From positions 6,351,166-6,415,165 of the forward strand of contig NZ_CP034443.1 of NCBI RefSeq assembly GCF_003952365.1: a stretch of DNA of 64,000 nt. The letters run 5' to 3'. A program made the translations under genes and the position numbers. The notes under the pieces were generated by a model. The model saw only the letters and a list, made by a program, of their open reading frames with translations. It searched no databases and was not told where the DNA came from. This document shows positions 19,378 through 31,061 of the stretch, one piece after another. Numbering within the stretch: position 1 is the first letter of the stretch; every line of letters begins with the position of its first letter. The stretch comes from Mesorhizobium sp. M9A.F.Ca.ET.002.03.1.2 (GTDB lineage Bacteria > Pseudomonadota > Alphaproteobacteria > Rhizobiales > Rhizobiaceae).

Positions 19378-20664
19378 ATGCCCTACCAATCCCCAATCTC
19401 CCCCGGCCGCTCCTGGTACGAGGACACCGCCGGCCCACGGCCCGAATACCCGGCGCTCGACGGCGACCGGACGTGCGATGTCGTCATTGTCGGCGGCGGC
19501 TTCACCGGCCTGTCGGCGGCGGCGCACCTTGCCAAGGCCGGCAGCAATGTCGTGCTGATCGAAACGCATCGTTTCGGTGACGGCGCATCGGGCCGCAATG
19601 GCGGCCAGCTCGGCACCGGCCAGCGCTCCTGGGCCGAGGAACTGGAGGCGGAATACGGTTTTTCCCGTGCCAAGGCGCTGTTCGACCTCGCCGAAGAGGC
19701 CAAGGCGCATTTCCTCGAATTCGCCGCCGCCAACAAGATCGAGATCGACTACATGCCTGGCCAGATGTCGTTGGCGCACAAGCAACGCTATGTCGACGAC
19801 TACAAGGCGCATGCCGAGATCATGGCGAACCGCTTCGGCTATCCGCACATCACCTTCATGGACGCGAAGGAGACGGCGGAGCGGCTGGGCTCGACGCGCT
19901 ACTTCGGCGGCACGCGCGATATCGGAACCGGGCACATCCATCCGCTGAAGCTGGTGATCGGCACGGCAAACGTGGCGGCGCAGGCGGGCGCGCAGCTGTT
20001 CGAGCAGACGCCGGCGACCGGCATCGCGTCCCTTGGCGGCAAGGTGAAGGTTACGACGCCGAAAGGCACGATATCCGCCGAGAAATGTCTGATCGGCGTC
20101 AACGCCCATGGCGGCACGCTCGAGCCGGTGAGTGCCGCGCACATCATGCCGATCGGCTCCTTCATCGGCGCGACGGTGCCGCTGGGGGCCGACACAAAAG
20201 TGCTGCCGGGCGGTGAGTCGGTCGATGATTCCCGCTTCGTCGTGCGCTACTTCCGCAAATCGGCGGATGGGCGGCTGCTGTTCGGCGGGCGCGAGATCTA
20301 TGCCGTCAACGACCCTAAGGACATCCATATCCACATCCGCCGGCAGATCGCCGAGCTTTACCCTGACCTCAGGGATGTCGAGATCTCCCATGGCTGGGGC
20401 GGCTATGTCGGCATCACGATGCCGAGAAAACCCTTCGTGCGCGAGGTGATGCCCAATGTGATCTCGGTCGGCGGCTATTCCGGCCACGGTGTCATGCTGT
20501 CGAACTTTTTCGGCAAGCTCTATGCCGAAACCGTTGCCGGCAACCGGGATCGGCTGAGGCTGATCGAGGATCTGAAAATCCCGGCCTTTCCCGGTGGCCG
20601 ACGCTTCCGAGCGCCTCTGCTCTTTCTCGCGCTCAACTGGTATGCCTTGAGGGACCGGATATAA
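19378..20664 (+). CDS. puuB: gamma-glutamylputrescine oxidase, FAD-dependent (DAO family)
   Basis: A 428-residue FAD-dependent oxidoreductase of the D-amino-acid-oxidase family. The dinucleotide motif VVIVGGGFTGLSAAAHL is at about residues 35-51, followed by DGASGRNGGQLGTGQR; GGYSGHGVMLSNFFGKL near the C-terminus is the typical flavin-contact segment of PuuB-like enzymes. It oxidises gamma-glutamylputrescine to the aminoaldehyde with release of ammonia and peroxide. It follows puuA after the repeat-bracketed gene. No puuC aldehyde dehydrogenase or puuD hydrolase is in the window. Its ribosome-binding region is unusual, because the end of the repeat array replaces normal leader sequence. Confidence 0.88.
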   Translation: MPYQSPISPGRSWYEDTAGPRPEYPALDGDRTCDVVIVGGGFTGLSAAAHLAKAGSNVVLIETHRFGDGASGRNGGQLGTGQRSWAEELEAEYGFSRAKALFDLAEEAKAHFLEFAAANKIEIDYMPGQMSLAHKQRYVDDYKAHAEIMANRFGYPHITFMDAKETAERLGSTRYFGGTRDIGTGHIHPLKLVIGTANVAAQAGAQLFEQTPATGIASLGGKVKVTTPKGTISAEKCLIGVNAHGGTLEPVSAAHIMPIGSFIGATVPLGADTKVLPGGESVDDSRFVVRYFRKSADGRLLFGGREIYAVNDPKDIHIHIRRQIAELYPDLRDVEISHGWGGYVGITMPRKPFVREVMPNVISVGGYSGHGVMLSNFFGKLYAETVAGNRDRLRLIEDLKIPAFPGGRRFRAPLLFLALNWYALRDRI

Positions 20665-20866
20665 CCACAGATTGCAGAATCCTTCATAAGAGTGCAGAAT
20701 CCCCTGCAAGGGCGCAGTGATGCCACATTCGCCGGCAAAGGATGAGGGCGGTGGGCAGTTGAACGGGGGAATTTTTGCGGGCCTGCCCGCTTTTGGTTTT
20801 GGGACCGATCGAACGCCGGTCTTCCGGCACCGGTCGAATGTCGACCCGCAAATGGAGGTTGCAAGA

Positions 20867-21694
20867 GTGAGAGAGCCCTTCAGTTTCGGCGCGCCGGAAC
20901 GACGGCGCCTTGCGATGCAGTTTGGCTACGACATGCGGCCAAGGTTCTGGCAGAAAGTCCGGTCGAACTTGCATCTGGTCATCGCCGCGCTTGGCACGGC
21001 AGCGCTGCTTGGCGTGGCCGCGGTGGCGCTATGGCTGGCATTGCCGGCCAACGAGAGACAGGCGGTCGCAAGTCCCGAGCAGGCGGTTCCAAGCGTTCCA
21101 GTAAAGACAACGGAGATCGTGCCGGCCACTGCCTCGACGGTCGCCGCGGTACAGCAGGCCACCGATAAGACCGACGTGGTTTCGACGGCGGCGATTGCGG
21201 CGGAGGCCGAGATACCGGCGCTGGCGCCCAATGATCCCCGCTGGACAGGATCAGGACCGAAGACCAAGTCCGGCCGGATGGCAGGCCGGGCCGAACAAGC
21301 GGCAGACAAGCCGTCCATTGCGCCGGCGTTCGCCGATCCGGCAGCGAAAAACAAAGCCGCGGCATTGTTTGCCAAAGTCGCGGCTCCCGATAAAACGGCG
21401 ACGGACGATGCGCAAACCGCCGCCATTCCCAGCCCGAAGCCGCAATTGCCGGCAGCGACGCAGGACGATGGCAGCCAGGCCAAAGTCGAGGCCAAGAAAG
21501 TGAGCGCTGCAGACACCGGCCGCATCCTCAGGGCCGTCACCATGCGCAGCGGCCCGAAGACGAGTGCTGCCGCCATAGTCACCGTTCCCGCCAAGACCTC
21601 GGTTGAGGTGATGAGCTGCAAGAAATGGTGCGAGATCGTCTACAACGGCAAACGCGGCTGGATCTACAAGCGCTTTATCAAGACCGGCGCCTAA
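20867..21694 (+). CDS. membrane-anchored SH3-domain protein
   Basis: A 275-residue protein with one membrane segment near residues 33-55 (LHLVIAALGTAALLGVAAVALWLAL), a long Ala/Pro/Lys-rich and probably disordered periplasmic linker, and a C-terminal bacterial SH3 domain (about 205-270: VTMRSGPKTSAAAIV, then MSCKKWCEIVYNGKRGWIYKRFI). The paired cysteines could form a disulfide. Such proteins are thought to bind peptidoglycan or envelope partners. I choose the GTG at 20867 because GGAGG lies nine bases before it; the longer open frame to 20717 has no good start signal. Confidence 0.78.
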   Translation: MREPFSFGAPERRRLAMQFGYDMRPRFWQKVRSNLHLVIAALGTAALLGVAAVALWLALPANERQAVASPEQAVPSVPVKTTEIVPATASTVAAVQQATDKTDVVSTAAIAAEAEIPALAPNDPRWTGSGPKTKSGRMAGRAEQAADKPSIAPAFADPAAKNKAAALFAKVAAPDKTATDDAQTAAIPSPKPQLPAATQDDGSQAKVEAKKVSAADTGRILRAVTMRSGPKTSAAAIVTVPAKTSVEVMSCKKWCEIVYNGKRGWIYKRFIKTGA

Positions 21695-21784
21695 ATGCAT
21701 GCCGCCCAAAACTGCGCAGCGGTTTTGGGACAAAGACATGCATAAAAACAAAGACTTAAAGCGTGTCAGATGCGACGCGCTTTA
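21695..21784. repeat. dispersed palindromic repeat, copy A, between convergent genes
   Basis: Nested inverted repeats: ATGCATG with CATGCAT, CCCAAAAC with GTTTTGGG, and a terminal hairpin AAAGCGTGTC with GCGACGCGCTTT. A second copy with the same order of elements is at 55092-55192. Both copies lie between convergent genes, and this one reaches the stop codon of the Mur-ligase-like gene, so it may act as a bidirectional terminator. This is a rhizobial intergenic palindrome of the REP/RIME kind by appearance. Confidence 0.75.
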
Positions 21785-23125
21785 GGGGATGCGATCGTTC
21801 GACGTCGAACCGCGGCTCAGATGGCTTCCGTACCGTGATCCGCCGCCAAGCAGGCGCCGAAAGTGCCGCCATCGTCTGGCACGCCGGCGTCCCCTGACAT
21901 GGTTGCGATGCTCTTCGAAGGGGACTTCGAACAGACCGCACATGACGCACCCTTCCCGCTTGCCGCAGACGGGAACCCAGCACTTGACGTCATGCTTCCA
22001 GGCCAGCGCGATCCGTTCGAGATGAAGATTGGATGAGCTCTTGAGCAGGATCAGCTCGCCGGCCACGGCCGTCCGCTTGATATGGTCGGAGACCTCCCTT
22101 GGCGTGCGCAACTCATGAAAGCGGCCGGTGTCGCGATCGTCTTGCCCGGCTCCCGAGCGGTGCGCATTGTCGCCGACATAAATGACCTGGTCGGCGATTT
22201 CACGCGCGGTCTTGTAGGCGTAATGGTATTTTCTGCTCGAGCCTGCGTAGTCTGAAATCTGCCCCAGAACGATGCGCTTTCGTTCGACATTGGCCTTGGC
22301 CATCATGTCGAAGGCAAGATTGATCGAATGCCAGGGCGCCTTGGCATCGAGGATGAATTGCGGGCCGCCGTCGGTGGCGACGACCTCACATCGATTTGCC
22401 AGCGGCTGGAGTGTCGCCACCCTGGCCGCCACTTTTTCCTGGGGAACGCCAAGTTCAAGTGCTGCAGCAACGGCAGCGGCGGTCGGCAGCCAGAAATGTT
22501 CGGCCGGGAATGGCGTTCTGAGCTCAATGACGCCGCCGCGCCAGTGGATCGAAAACGTCAGCCTGTCGGGATAGGCGGCGTGTATGCCGGCCACGCGATA
22601 GTCGGCCTGTTCCGACATACCAAAGGTGACGACGCGATGTTGGGTGGGGGAGGCCATGCCGATGACATGAGGGTCATCCGCGTTGAGGACAGCGAGGCCG
22701 CCCGGCCGCAGCGCATCGACCAACGTGCGCTTCTCCCGGGCGACGTTCTCCAATGTCCTGAAAGCTGTAAAATGTTCGAGTCGAACCATGGTGACGACAG
22801 CCACGTGCGGCCGCAGCATATCCGCCATCGGCTTGACCGTATCGGTTCCACTGGCTCCAGCTTCAAAGACGACGTAGTCGATCTCGGTGAGAACGCGCTT
22901 TGACAACATGTTGACCAGCGCCCTGATCGAATTGGCGAGGACCTGGGTATGCACCGAGCCGTGGCCGGCCAGAATGTGCCCAAGCAGTTCGGTCACCGTC
23001 GACTTGCCGGAACTTCCGGTTATGCCGATGAAGGTCGCCTTGCTTTTCGATCGGGCGCGTCTTGCCTTGTAAACCTTGAGACGTCGCACCAGGTCCTTGC
23101 GAATTTTCCGCAATCTTGCGTTCAC
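21782..23125 (-). CDS. orphan Mur-ligase-family protein with C-terminal cysteine cluster
   Basis: A 447-residue protein. The ATP-binding motif GITGSSGKSTVTELLG (about residues 34-49) and the Mur middle-domain block VVFEAGASGTDTVKPMADML, AVLNADDPHV and later LDAKAPWHS resemble MurF-like ligases that join an amino acid or peptide to an acid substrate using ATP. It is not in a division/cell-wall cluster. Unusually, after the ligase core there is a cysteine group at residues 382, 387, 393 and 396 (C-x5-C-x6-C-x2-C), then a 50-residue very basic tail. The acceptor is unknown; cyanophycin-like, poly-glutamate or peptide-tailoring roles are all possible. The start is a GTG. Confidence 0.72.
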   Translation of the reverse strand: MNARLRKIRKDLVRRLKVYKARRARSKSKATFIGITGSSGKSTVTELLGHILAGHGSVHTQVLANSIRALVNMLSKRVLTEIDYVVFEAGASGTDTVKPMADMLRPHVAVVTMVRLEHFTAFRTLENVAREKRTLVDALRPGGLAVLNADDPHVIGMASPTQHRVVTFGMSEQADYRVAGIHAAYPDRLTFSIHWRGGVIELRTPFPAEHFWLPTAAAVAAALELGVPQEKVAARVATLQPLANRCEVVATDGGPQFILDAKAPWHSINLAFDMMAKANVERKRIVLGQISDYAGSSRKYHYAYKTAREIADQVIYVGDNAHRSGAGQDDRDTGRFHELRTPREVSDHIKRTAVAGELILLKSSSNLHLERIALAWKHDVKCWVPVCGKREGCVMCGLFEVPFEEHRNHVRGRRRARRWRHFRRLLGGGSRYGSHLSRGSTSNDRIP

Positions 23126-23211
23126 CGCACCACCGCCCCCAAGCCCATAAGCGACTTATGGCTTGCGATGAACGATCAAGTCAAACTTGAAATCCGACAT
23201 AGCCGGGCGGT

Positions 23212-23985
23212 TCAGATGCAACGTCCGCCGTCGACCTCCAGCGCCACGCCAGTGACGAAAGCCGCCTCGTCCGAGGCGAGCCAGAGCGCCGCGTTGGCTA
23301 TGTCGAGCGGCGTCGAAAGCCGGCCAAGCGGGATAGACGCGCGGAATTTCTCGCGGATTTCCGGTGTGTCGGCGCCCATGAATTTTTCCAGCATGCCGGT
23401 CTCGCCGGCGACCGGACACAGGCAGTTGACGCGGATGTTCTTCGGCGCGAGCTCCACCGCCATCGACTTGGTCGCGGTGATCGCCCAGCCCTTCGATGCG
23501 TTGTACCAGGTGAGGCCGGGCCGCGGCCTGATGCCGGCCGTCGAAGCCGTGGTCAGGATGACGCCGCCGCCTTGCCGGTCCATGACCGGCACGACTGCCA
23601 GCGCGGCGTGGTAGATCGCCTTCATGTTGACGGCGGTGATCAGGTCGAAGGTCGTCTCGTCGACCTCGAGCATATCGCCGTTGCGATGGGTGTAGCCGGC
23701 ATTGTTGACCATGATGTCGATGCGGCCGAAGGCGCTCCTTGCGGCATGGACCATTTCGTCGAATTCGGAGCGCAACGAGACATCAGTCTGGGTCCAGATC
23801 GCCGCCCGGCCGATCTCATTGGCGACGCGTTTTGCGCCCTTGGCGTTGAGGTCGGCGACAACGATCCTCGCGCCCTCCTCGGCAAAGCGTTTGGCCATGC
23901 CCTCGCCGAAACCGGAGGCGGCCCCGGTGATGATGGCGACCTTGTTTTCCAGGCGCATGCGTTTCTCGCTCATGATTGTGGACAT
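23212..23985 (-). CDS. short-chain dehydrogenase/reductase
   Basis: A 257-residue classical SDR. The cofactor motif is TGAASGFGEG, followed by VVADLN, which suggests an acidic residue favouring NAD(H). NNAG is present, and the catalytic set is Ser in TTASTAG and YNASKG (Tyr-x3-Lys). The C-terminus ends in VTGVALEVDGG, the usual SDR closing motif. The substrate is not predictable. Two starts are possible (23985 and 23973). It is divergent from zwf with a 251-bp gap and is not obviously part of that operon. Confidence 0.9.
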   Translation of the reverse strand: MSTIMSEKRMRLENKVAIITGAASGFGEGMAKRFAEEGARIVVADLNAKGAKRVANEIGRAAIWTQTDVSLRSEFDEMVHAARSAFGRIDIMVNNAGYTHRNGDMLEVDETTFDLITAVNMKAIYHAALAVVPVMDRQGGGVILTTASTAGIRPRPGLTWYNASKGWAITATKSMAVELAPKNIRVNCLCPVAGETGMLEKFMGADTPEIREKFRASIPLGRLSTPLDIANAALWLASDEAAFVTGVALEVDGGRCI

Positions 23986-24236
23986 TCATCCCGGCCGCCT
24001 TCGGCCATGGCCGTCGAAAGATATGTCTCCACCCTCGATTTCTCCTTTGGCTTTCGTTTCGATCCCGCTTTATGCTGCACCTGCGAAGGCCTTCCGGAGC
24101 CATCGCTCGCCGACAAGCCTCCGGGTTGCGTCAGTGTCAAGGGCACACATGTTTGTGACATCGGGGTACTGGAAAATTTAAATCGATTAGAATATATCGG
24201 CCGCGTACCTGTGACCGGCGTCAAAGCGGACAGACC

Positions 24237-25706
24237 ATGACCAGCCAGATCATCCCCGTCGATCCTTTCGACTTCATCATTTTCGGCGGCACCGGCGATC
24301 TGTCGGAACGCAAGCTTTTGCCATCGCTCTATCATCGCCAGCTCGACCATCAGTTTTCCGAACCGACGCGCATCATCGGCACATCGCGCTCGAAGATGAC
24401 CGACAAGGAATTCCAGGCTTTCGCCAGGCAAGCGATTTCCGACCATGTGAAACCGGCCGATATCGACGCCAAGGAACTGACGACGTTCCTTGCCCGCCTT
24501 TCCTACGTCTCGGCCGACGCGACCACCGGTGCGGGCTTCGACAAATTGAAGCAGGCGATCGGCGACAGCGAGTGCATCCGCGCCTTCTACCTAGCGGTGG
24601 CGCCGGCGCTGTTCGGCGACATCTCGCACAAGCTTAAGGAGCACAGGCTGATCACGCCGAATTCGCGCATCGTGCTGGAAAAGCCGATCGGGCGCGATCT
24701 CGCCTCGGCGCGCGCGCTCAACGATCTGGTCGGCGACAATTTCCATGAAAGCCAGATCTTCCGCATCGACCACTATCTCGGCAAGGAGACGGTGCAGAAC
24801 CTGATGGCGCTGCGCTTTGCCAATGCGCTCTACGAGCCGCTGTGGAATTCCGCCAATGTCGACCATGTGCAGATCACCGTCGCCGAGACAGTCGGCTTGG
24901 AAGACCGCGTCACCTATTACGACAAGGCCGGCGCGCTGCGCGACATGGTGCAGAACCACATTCTGCAGCTTCTCTGCCTCGTCGCCATGGAGGCGCCGTC
25001 GTCGATGGATGCGGATGCCGTGCGCGACGAGAAGCTGAAGGTGCTGCGGGCGCTCACGCGCATCAACGGCAATGGCGCGCCGAAGCAGACCGTGCGCGGC
25101 CAGTACCGCGCGGGAGCCTCGGCGGGCGGGCCGGTGAAAGGCTATGTCGAAGAGCTCGGCAAGGACAGCAACACCGAGACCTTCGTCGCGATCAAGGCCG
25201 AGATCGGCAACTGGCGCTGGTCGGGCGTGCCGTTCTACCTGCGGACCGGCAAGCGGCTGGCAACCCGCGTTTCGGAAATCGTCATCGAATTCAAACCGAT
25301 CCCACATTCGATCTTCGGCGACAGCGCCGGGCCGATCTTCGCCAACCAGCTGGTCATCAGGCTGCAGCCCAACGAAGGCGTCAAGCAGTTCATCATGATC
25401 AAGGATCCAGGGCCGGGCGGCATGCGGCTGCGCCAGATCCCGCTCGACATGAGCTTCGCGCAATCCTTCGACGGGCGAGCGCCCGATGCCTATGAGCGGC
25501 TGATCATGGACGTCATCCGTGGCAACCAGACCCTGTTCATGCGCCGCGACGAGGTCGAGGCGGCATGGCAATGGATCGACCCGATCCAGGACGCATGGGA
25601 AAGCGCGAGGCAAGAGGCGCAGGGCTACACGGCCGGCACATGGGGCCCCTCGGCCTCGATTGCGCTGATCGAACGCGACGGGCGGACATGGCACGAGAGC
25701 AATTGA
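24237..25706 (+). CDS. zwf: glucose-6-phosphate 1-dehydrogenase
   Basis: A 489-residue enzyme matching the family length. The NADP-binding motif FGGTGDLSERKLLP is at residues 16-29 and the active-site signature RIDHYLGKE, with the catalytic His, near residue 180. It oxidises glucose-6-phosphate to 6-phosphogluconolactone, feeding the Entner-Doudoroff and pentose phosphate routes. It begins an operon with pgl, which overlaps its end by 19 bp, and edd. The 250-bp divergent region upstream presumably holds its promoter; no operator was identified with confidence. Confidence 0.97.
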   Translation: MTSQIIPVDPFDFIIFGGTGDLSERKLLPSLYHRQLDHQFSEPTRIIGTSRSKMTDKEFQAFARQAISDHVKPADIDAKELTTFLARLSYVSADATTGAGFDKLKQAIGDSECIRAFYLAVAPALFGDISHKLKEHRLITPNSRIVLEKPIGRDLASARALNDLVGDNFHESQIFRIDHYLGKETVQNLMALRFANALYEPLWNSANVDHVQITVAETVGLEDRVTYYDKAGALRDMVQNHILQLLCLVAMEAPSSMDADAVRDEKLKVLRALTRINGNGAPKQTVRGQYRAGASAGGPVKGYVEELGKDSNTETFVAIKAEIGNWRWSGVPFYLRTGKRLATRVSEIVIEFKPIPHSIFGDSAGPIFANQLVIRLQPNEGVKQFIMIKDPGPGGMRLRQIPLDMSFAQSFDGRAPDAYERLIMDVIRGNQTLFMRRDEVEAAWQWIDPIQDAWESARQEAQGYTAGTWGPSASIALIERDGRTWHESN

Positions 25707-26404
25707 ACGGCGCCGCCTACAACTGGCACGCATTCGCCGAGCGCCAGGACCTGGCGGCAGCGCTTGCCGGCCACATCGCGGGCCGCCTGACCAATGCAAT
25801 CGCCGAGCGCGGCATGGGGCTGCTCGCTGTTTCCGGCGGCACGACGCCGGCGAAATTTTTCGCATCGCTTTCGAGTATCCCGATCGCCTGGAACAAGGTC
25901 GCGGTGACATTGGTCGACGAGCGTTGCGTGCCGGCCTCCTCTGCGCGCTCCAACGCCGGGCTGGTCGCCGCCAATTTTTTGCAGAACGCGGCCGCAGCCG
26001 CACGTTTCGTGCCGCTCTACCAAGAGGGCGCAAGCATCGAGGATACGGCGGAGGCCGATAGCAGGATGTTGCGGTCGCTGCCCTGGCCACTCGATGTGGC
26101 CGTGCTTGGCATGGGAACCGATGGCCATACCGCATCGTTCTTTCCGGATGCCGACAATCTGGAAGAACTGCTCGATCCGTCCTCGGAAATGGTCGTGCTT
26201 CCGGTTCACGCGACAAGCGCCGGCGAGCCGCGCCTGACGCTGGCGCTGGCGCGGATCGTCGAAGCCGGCTTCGTCGCACTGCACATTGAGGGCGAAGACA
26301 AGCGCAAGGCCTTCGAGAGTGCGATGGGAGCTGGAACGCGCAAGCCCATTCGCGCCGTGCTCGACGCGGCGAAGAGGCCCGTAGAGGTTTTCTGGGCACC
26401 CTGA
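25688..26404 (+). CDS. pgl: 6-phosphogluconolactonase
   Basis: A 238-residue DevB-type lactonase that hydrolyses 6-phosphogluconolactone to 6-phosphogluconate. Typical segments are [21 protein letters not shown] and [13 protein letters not shown]. The start is the ATG at 25688 inside the end of zwf, giving a 19-bp overlap and likely translational coupling; longer in-frame readings inside zwf would lengthen it beyond the family size. It is the middle gene of zwf-pgl-edd. Confidence 0.95.
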   Translation: MAREQLNGAAYNWHAFAERQDLAAALAGHIAGRLTNAIAERGMGLLAVSGGTTPAKFFASLSSIPIAWNKVAVTLVDERCVPASSARSNAGLVAANFLQNAAAAARFVPLYQEGASIEDTAEADSRMLRSLPWPLDVAVLGMGTDGHTASFFPDADNLEELLDPSSEMVVLPVHATSAGEPRLTLALARIVEAGFVALHIEGEDKRKAFESAMGAGTRKPIRAVLDAAKRPVEVFWAP

Positions 26405-26478
26405 TTTCAACTTGGCCGCAGGTCCCGGCAGGACAGCCGGAAGGTGTTCCCGGGACCTCGCTCGAAAGGACCGACGCC

Positions 26479-28323
<1,845 letters not shown>

Positions 28324-28682
28324 AAGAGGCGGCTCGCGGCGTCTGACGCCGGCTGTCGATCGCCACGCAATTTTGCCCTTAAAGCGGACATTGCCGGCGA
28401 CCGCGCTGGAAGTCGCGGTGGCGCCATTTGCAGACGTCAGCGAGTGCAGCCACTATGGTCCCAACTCGTGTTCATATCGGACGTTTCCGGTCTGACGCCG
28501 CGCGGATCGGGGGCGTCTTCCGCCATTGATGCGATCGAGTTCGCAGCCACCTGGCGGAAGGCGGAAGGTTCTGATCCGCCCTTTCTTGCTGCTGCGGTAG
28601 GAAGACTTCTTGATTCAGCCACCAGCCCAAATTGCTGGATTTGGCGACCCAGGAAGGATAGGCTTGGTTTTTGGTTCAAGCG
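28324..28682. other. non-coding gap between edd and the cyclase gene
   Basis: A 359-bp stretch without a credible gene, tRNA or strong hairpin. Short open frames here lack ribosome-binding sites and family resemblance. It presumably holds the edd terminator and the promoter of the cyclase gene, but neither could be pinpointed. Confidence 0.6.
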
Positions 28683-30413
28683 ATGGAACAGAGACTAGCC
28701 GCAATTCTGGCTGCCGATATGGCGGGCTACAGTCGGCTAATGGAGGCCGACGAATCCGGCACGCTCGCGCGCCTTCGGACCCATCGCATAGAACTGGTCG
28801 ATCCCGCCATCGCGAAGAACAAGGGCCGGATCATCAAGACCACCGGAGACGGCATGCTCGTTGAGTTCCAGAGCGTGACCGATGCCGTGAAATGCGCCGT
28901 GGAAATCCAGCAGCGCATGAAACGGCGCAATTCGGATGTGCCGCAAGAACGGCGTATCGAATTCAGGATCGGCATAAATCTCGGCGACATCATTTTTGAC
29001 GATGAGGACATTTTCGGCGACGGCGTCAATATTGCCTCGCGCATCGAACAACTCGCCGACGTCGGCGGCATCTGCGTAACCGCAGCGGTGGCGACCCAAA
29101 TTGCCGACCGTCTCGAAATTGCCATGGAGGACCTGGGCGAGAAGACATTAAAGAACATCAGCCGCCCGGTTCGCCTCTATCGCATTGGGTTTGACAGTCC
29201 TGTCCAGCCGGAAGTCAAGGCAAAGCGATCCATCTCGAAACCTTCGATAGTGGTGCTGCCATTCAACAACATGAGCGGCGACCCCGAGCAGGAATTTTTC
29301 GCGGACGGACTGACCGAGGACATCATCACCGAACTGTCCCGCCACCATGAGCTGTTCGTCATCTCGCGCAATTCCAGCTTCGTCTACAAGGACCGCGCCG
29401 TGAATGTGCGCGAGGTGGCAGAGAAACTCGACGTCCAATACCTGGTGGAGGGAAGCGTCCGCAAGATCGGCGACAGGGTGCGCGTGACGGTTCAGCTCAT
29501 CGACACGGCGAATGACGCTCATATTTGGGCAGACAAATATGACCGGAAGCTGGACGACATATTCGCGATTCAGGATGAGGTGACCGCGGCGATCGCAGCC
29601 ACGCTGCCCGGTCGTGTCGAGGCGGCTCAGCGGGACCAGCTCGCGCGGGCGAAACCTGCAAACATGGCCGCGTATGAATGTGTGCTTGCTGCCAAGGTGC
29701 TGCATCACCGAAGCACGATTGCGGATAATGAACGCGCGCAAACCTTGATAGACAGGGCCGTCGCGCTCGACCCCGATTATGCCCATGCCCATGCCTGGCG
29801 GGCCTGCATTCTTGGCCAGGCCTGGGTCCATAACTGGTGCGAAGACAGGGATGCCGTCTGGAACAACATCATGGCAGCGCTGGACAGGGCGCTGGCGCTG
29901 GACAACAACGATGCCGATGTCCACCGCATCCTCGCCGCAGTGAACGTGAACAACAATGAGCTGACCACAGCGCGCTACCATCAAGAGCGCGCCCTCGCCC
30001 TCAATCCCAATTACGACCTCGTGGTGGTGCAGCAAGGCGAGTTATTGACATGGCTGGGGAGGCCGGAAGAGGGAATTGAATGGATCCGCAAGGCAATGCA
30101 GTTGAACCCGCACCACCCGGAGAGGTTCTGGAGCCATCTGGGAAAGGCGCATTTCGCCGCGCGCCAGTATGGCGAGGCGATCGAAGCTTTCATGCATCTG
30201 TCAACCATGGACTCGGTTCAGCACGCTTTCGCCGCTGCCTGCTACGGCTGGCTCGGCGACGAAATCGCGGCCGCGGCGTATCTAGGCAAGATCAGAACGC
30301 TCGATCCCCAATTCGACCTCAATTCATTTATCGCCACCCTGCACTATGCCCAGGAGTCTGATGTGCAGCACGTCCGCGAAGGACTGCTGAAAGCCGGCAT
30401 TGCCCACCTGTAG
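28683..30413 (+). CDS. class III adenylate/guanylate cyclase with TolB-like and TPR regions
   Basis: A 576-residue protein. The class III cyclase domain covers about residues 4-165: metal-binding Asp12 (AADMAGYSRL), Lys52 and Asp56 (IKTTGDGM) and the transition-state segment FGDGVNIASRI. From about 180 there is a TolB-N/FlgO-like segment (PSIVVLPFNNMSGDPEQEFFADGL; YLVEGSVRK), then several TPR repeats to the C-terminus. This cyclase-TolB-TPR layout is common and multi-copy in rhizobia. It lacks a membrane anchor or signal peptide, so it is probably cytoplasmic. A paralogue is at 39597-41342. Confidence 0.9.
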   Translation: MEQRLAAILAADMAGYSRLMEADESGTLARLRTHRIELVDPAIAKNKGRIIKTTGDGMLVEFQSVTDAVKCAVEIQQRMKRRNSDVPQERRIEFRIGINLGDIIFDDEDIFGDGVNIASRIEQLADVGGICVTAAVATQIADRLEIAMEDLGEKTLKNISRPVRLYRIGFDSPVQPEVKAKRSISKPSIVVLPFNNMSGDPEQEFFADGLTEDIITELSRHHELFVISRNSSFVYKDRAVNVREVAEKLDVQYLVEGSVRKIGDRVRVTVQLIDTANDAHIWADKYDRKLDDIFAIQDEVTAAIAATLPGRVEAAQRDQLARAKPANMAAYECVLAAKVLHHRSTIADNERAQTLIDRAVALDPDYAHAHAWRACILGQAWVHNWCEDRDAVWNNIMAALDRALALDNNDADVHRILAAVNVNNNELTTARYHQERALALNPNYDLVVVQQGELLTWLGRPEEGIEWIRKAMQLNPHHPERFWSHLGKAHFAARQYGEAIEAFMHLSTMDSVQHAFAAACYGWLGDEIAAAAYLGKIRTLDPQFDLNSFIATLHYAQESDVQHVREGLLKAGIAHL

Positions 30414-31061
30414 CCAGCCCGTAACTACGAACCAGATCCAATCGGGGACAGGCAAAAAAGACCGGCCCCCACCCGATGTGGACCTTGTGGCATGACCCAA
30501 CGACGGGCGGCTTAGGGTCAGAATGGCTGGTTTGGCGGAACGTCGGCTTCCGAGCCGCCAGATCGGTCCCGGAAGGGCTCGAAAGGGGCAGGCCGAGACG
30601 TCGGTATCCACGACTTGTACGTCCGCTATCGATTTTCGGATGCCGGAAGCGGCCCAGCTGCTTCCGCCCTAGGCTGCCGAGCAGCAACGCGCCTCATCTC
30701 GATCATTCCGCCGACCCTGGACGCATCGGTCCGTTGCCGCGTCGCTTTGATCATATCGCGGTTCGCTCCCGCAAGGCGCGAGAGCAGCACATGGTGGCAA
30801 GCAGCCGCCGTTCCGATCGACGAGACGAATGGCACATTCCACCCATTTCGGACGTTCCGCCGACTAGTTCGCGTCGACGTTGCCTGCGAGGTAGAAATGC
30901 GAGTGCCGATCTGTACGACCACAGCGCCGGCCGCAATCCAAGGCCAAGCTCGGCAATTGTGGGGCGTATGCTTATCTAACGATCAGTCGATCGCCTCGAT
31001 ACCTTGCGCCTTCAAGGCCGTTTCCGTCGCGAGCAATCGACATCGGCGTCGACTTGCGCTC
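30414..31061. other. non-coding gap between cyclase and VWA genes
   Basis: A 648-bp region between convergent genes. Both strands have open frames up to about 165 codons, but none has a start signal, protein-like composition or known domain. No tRNA, long repeat or strong terminator was recognised. It may be decayed coding sequence. Confidence 0.5.
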
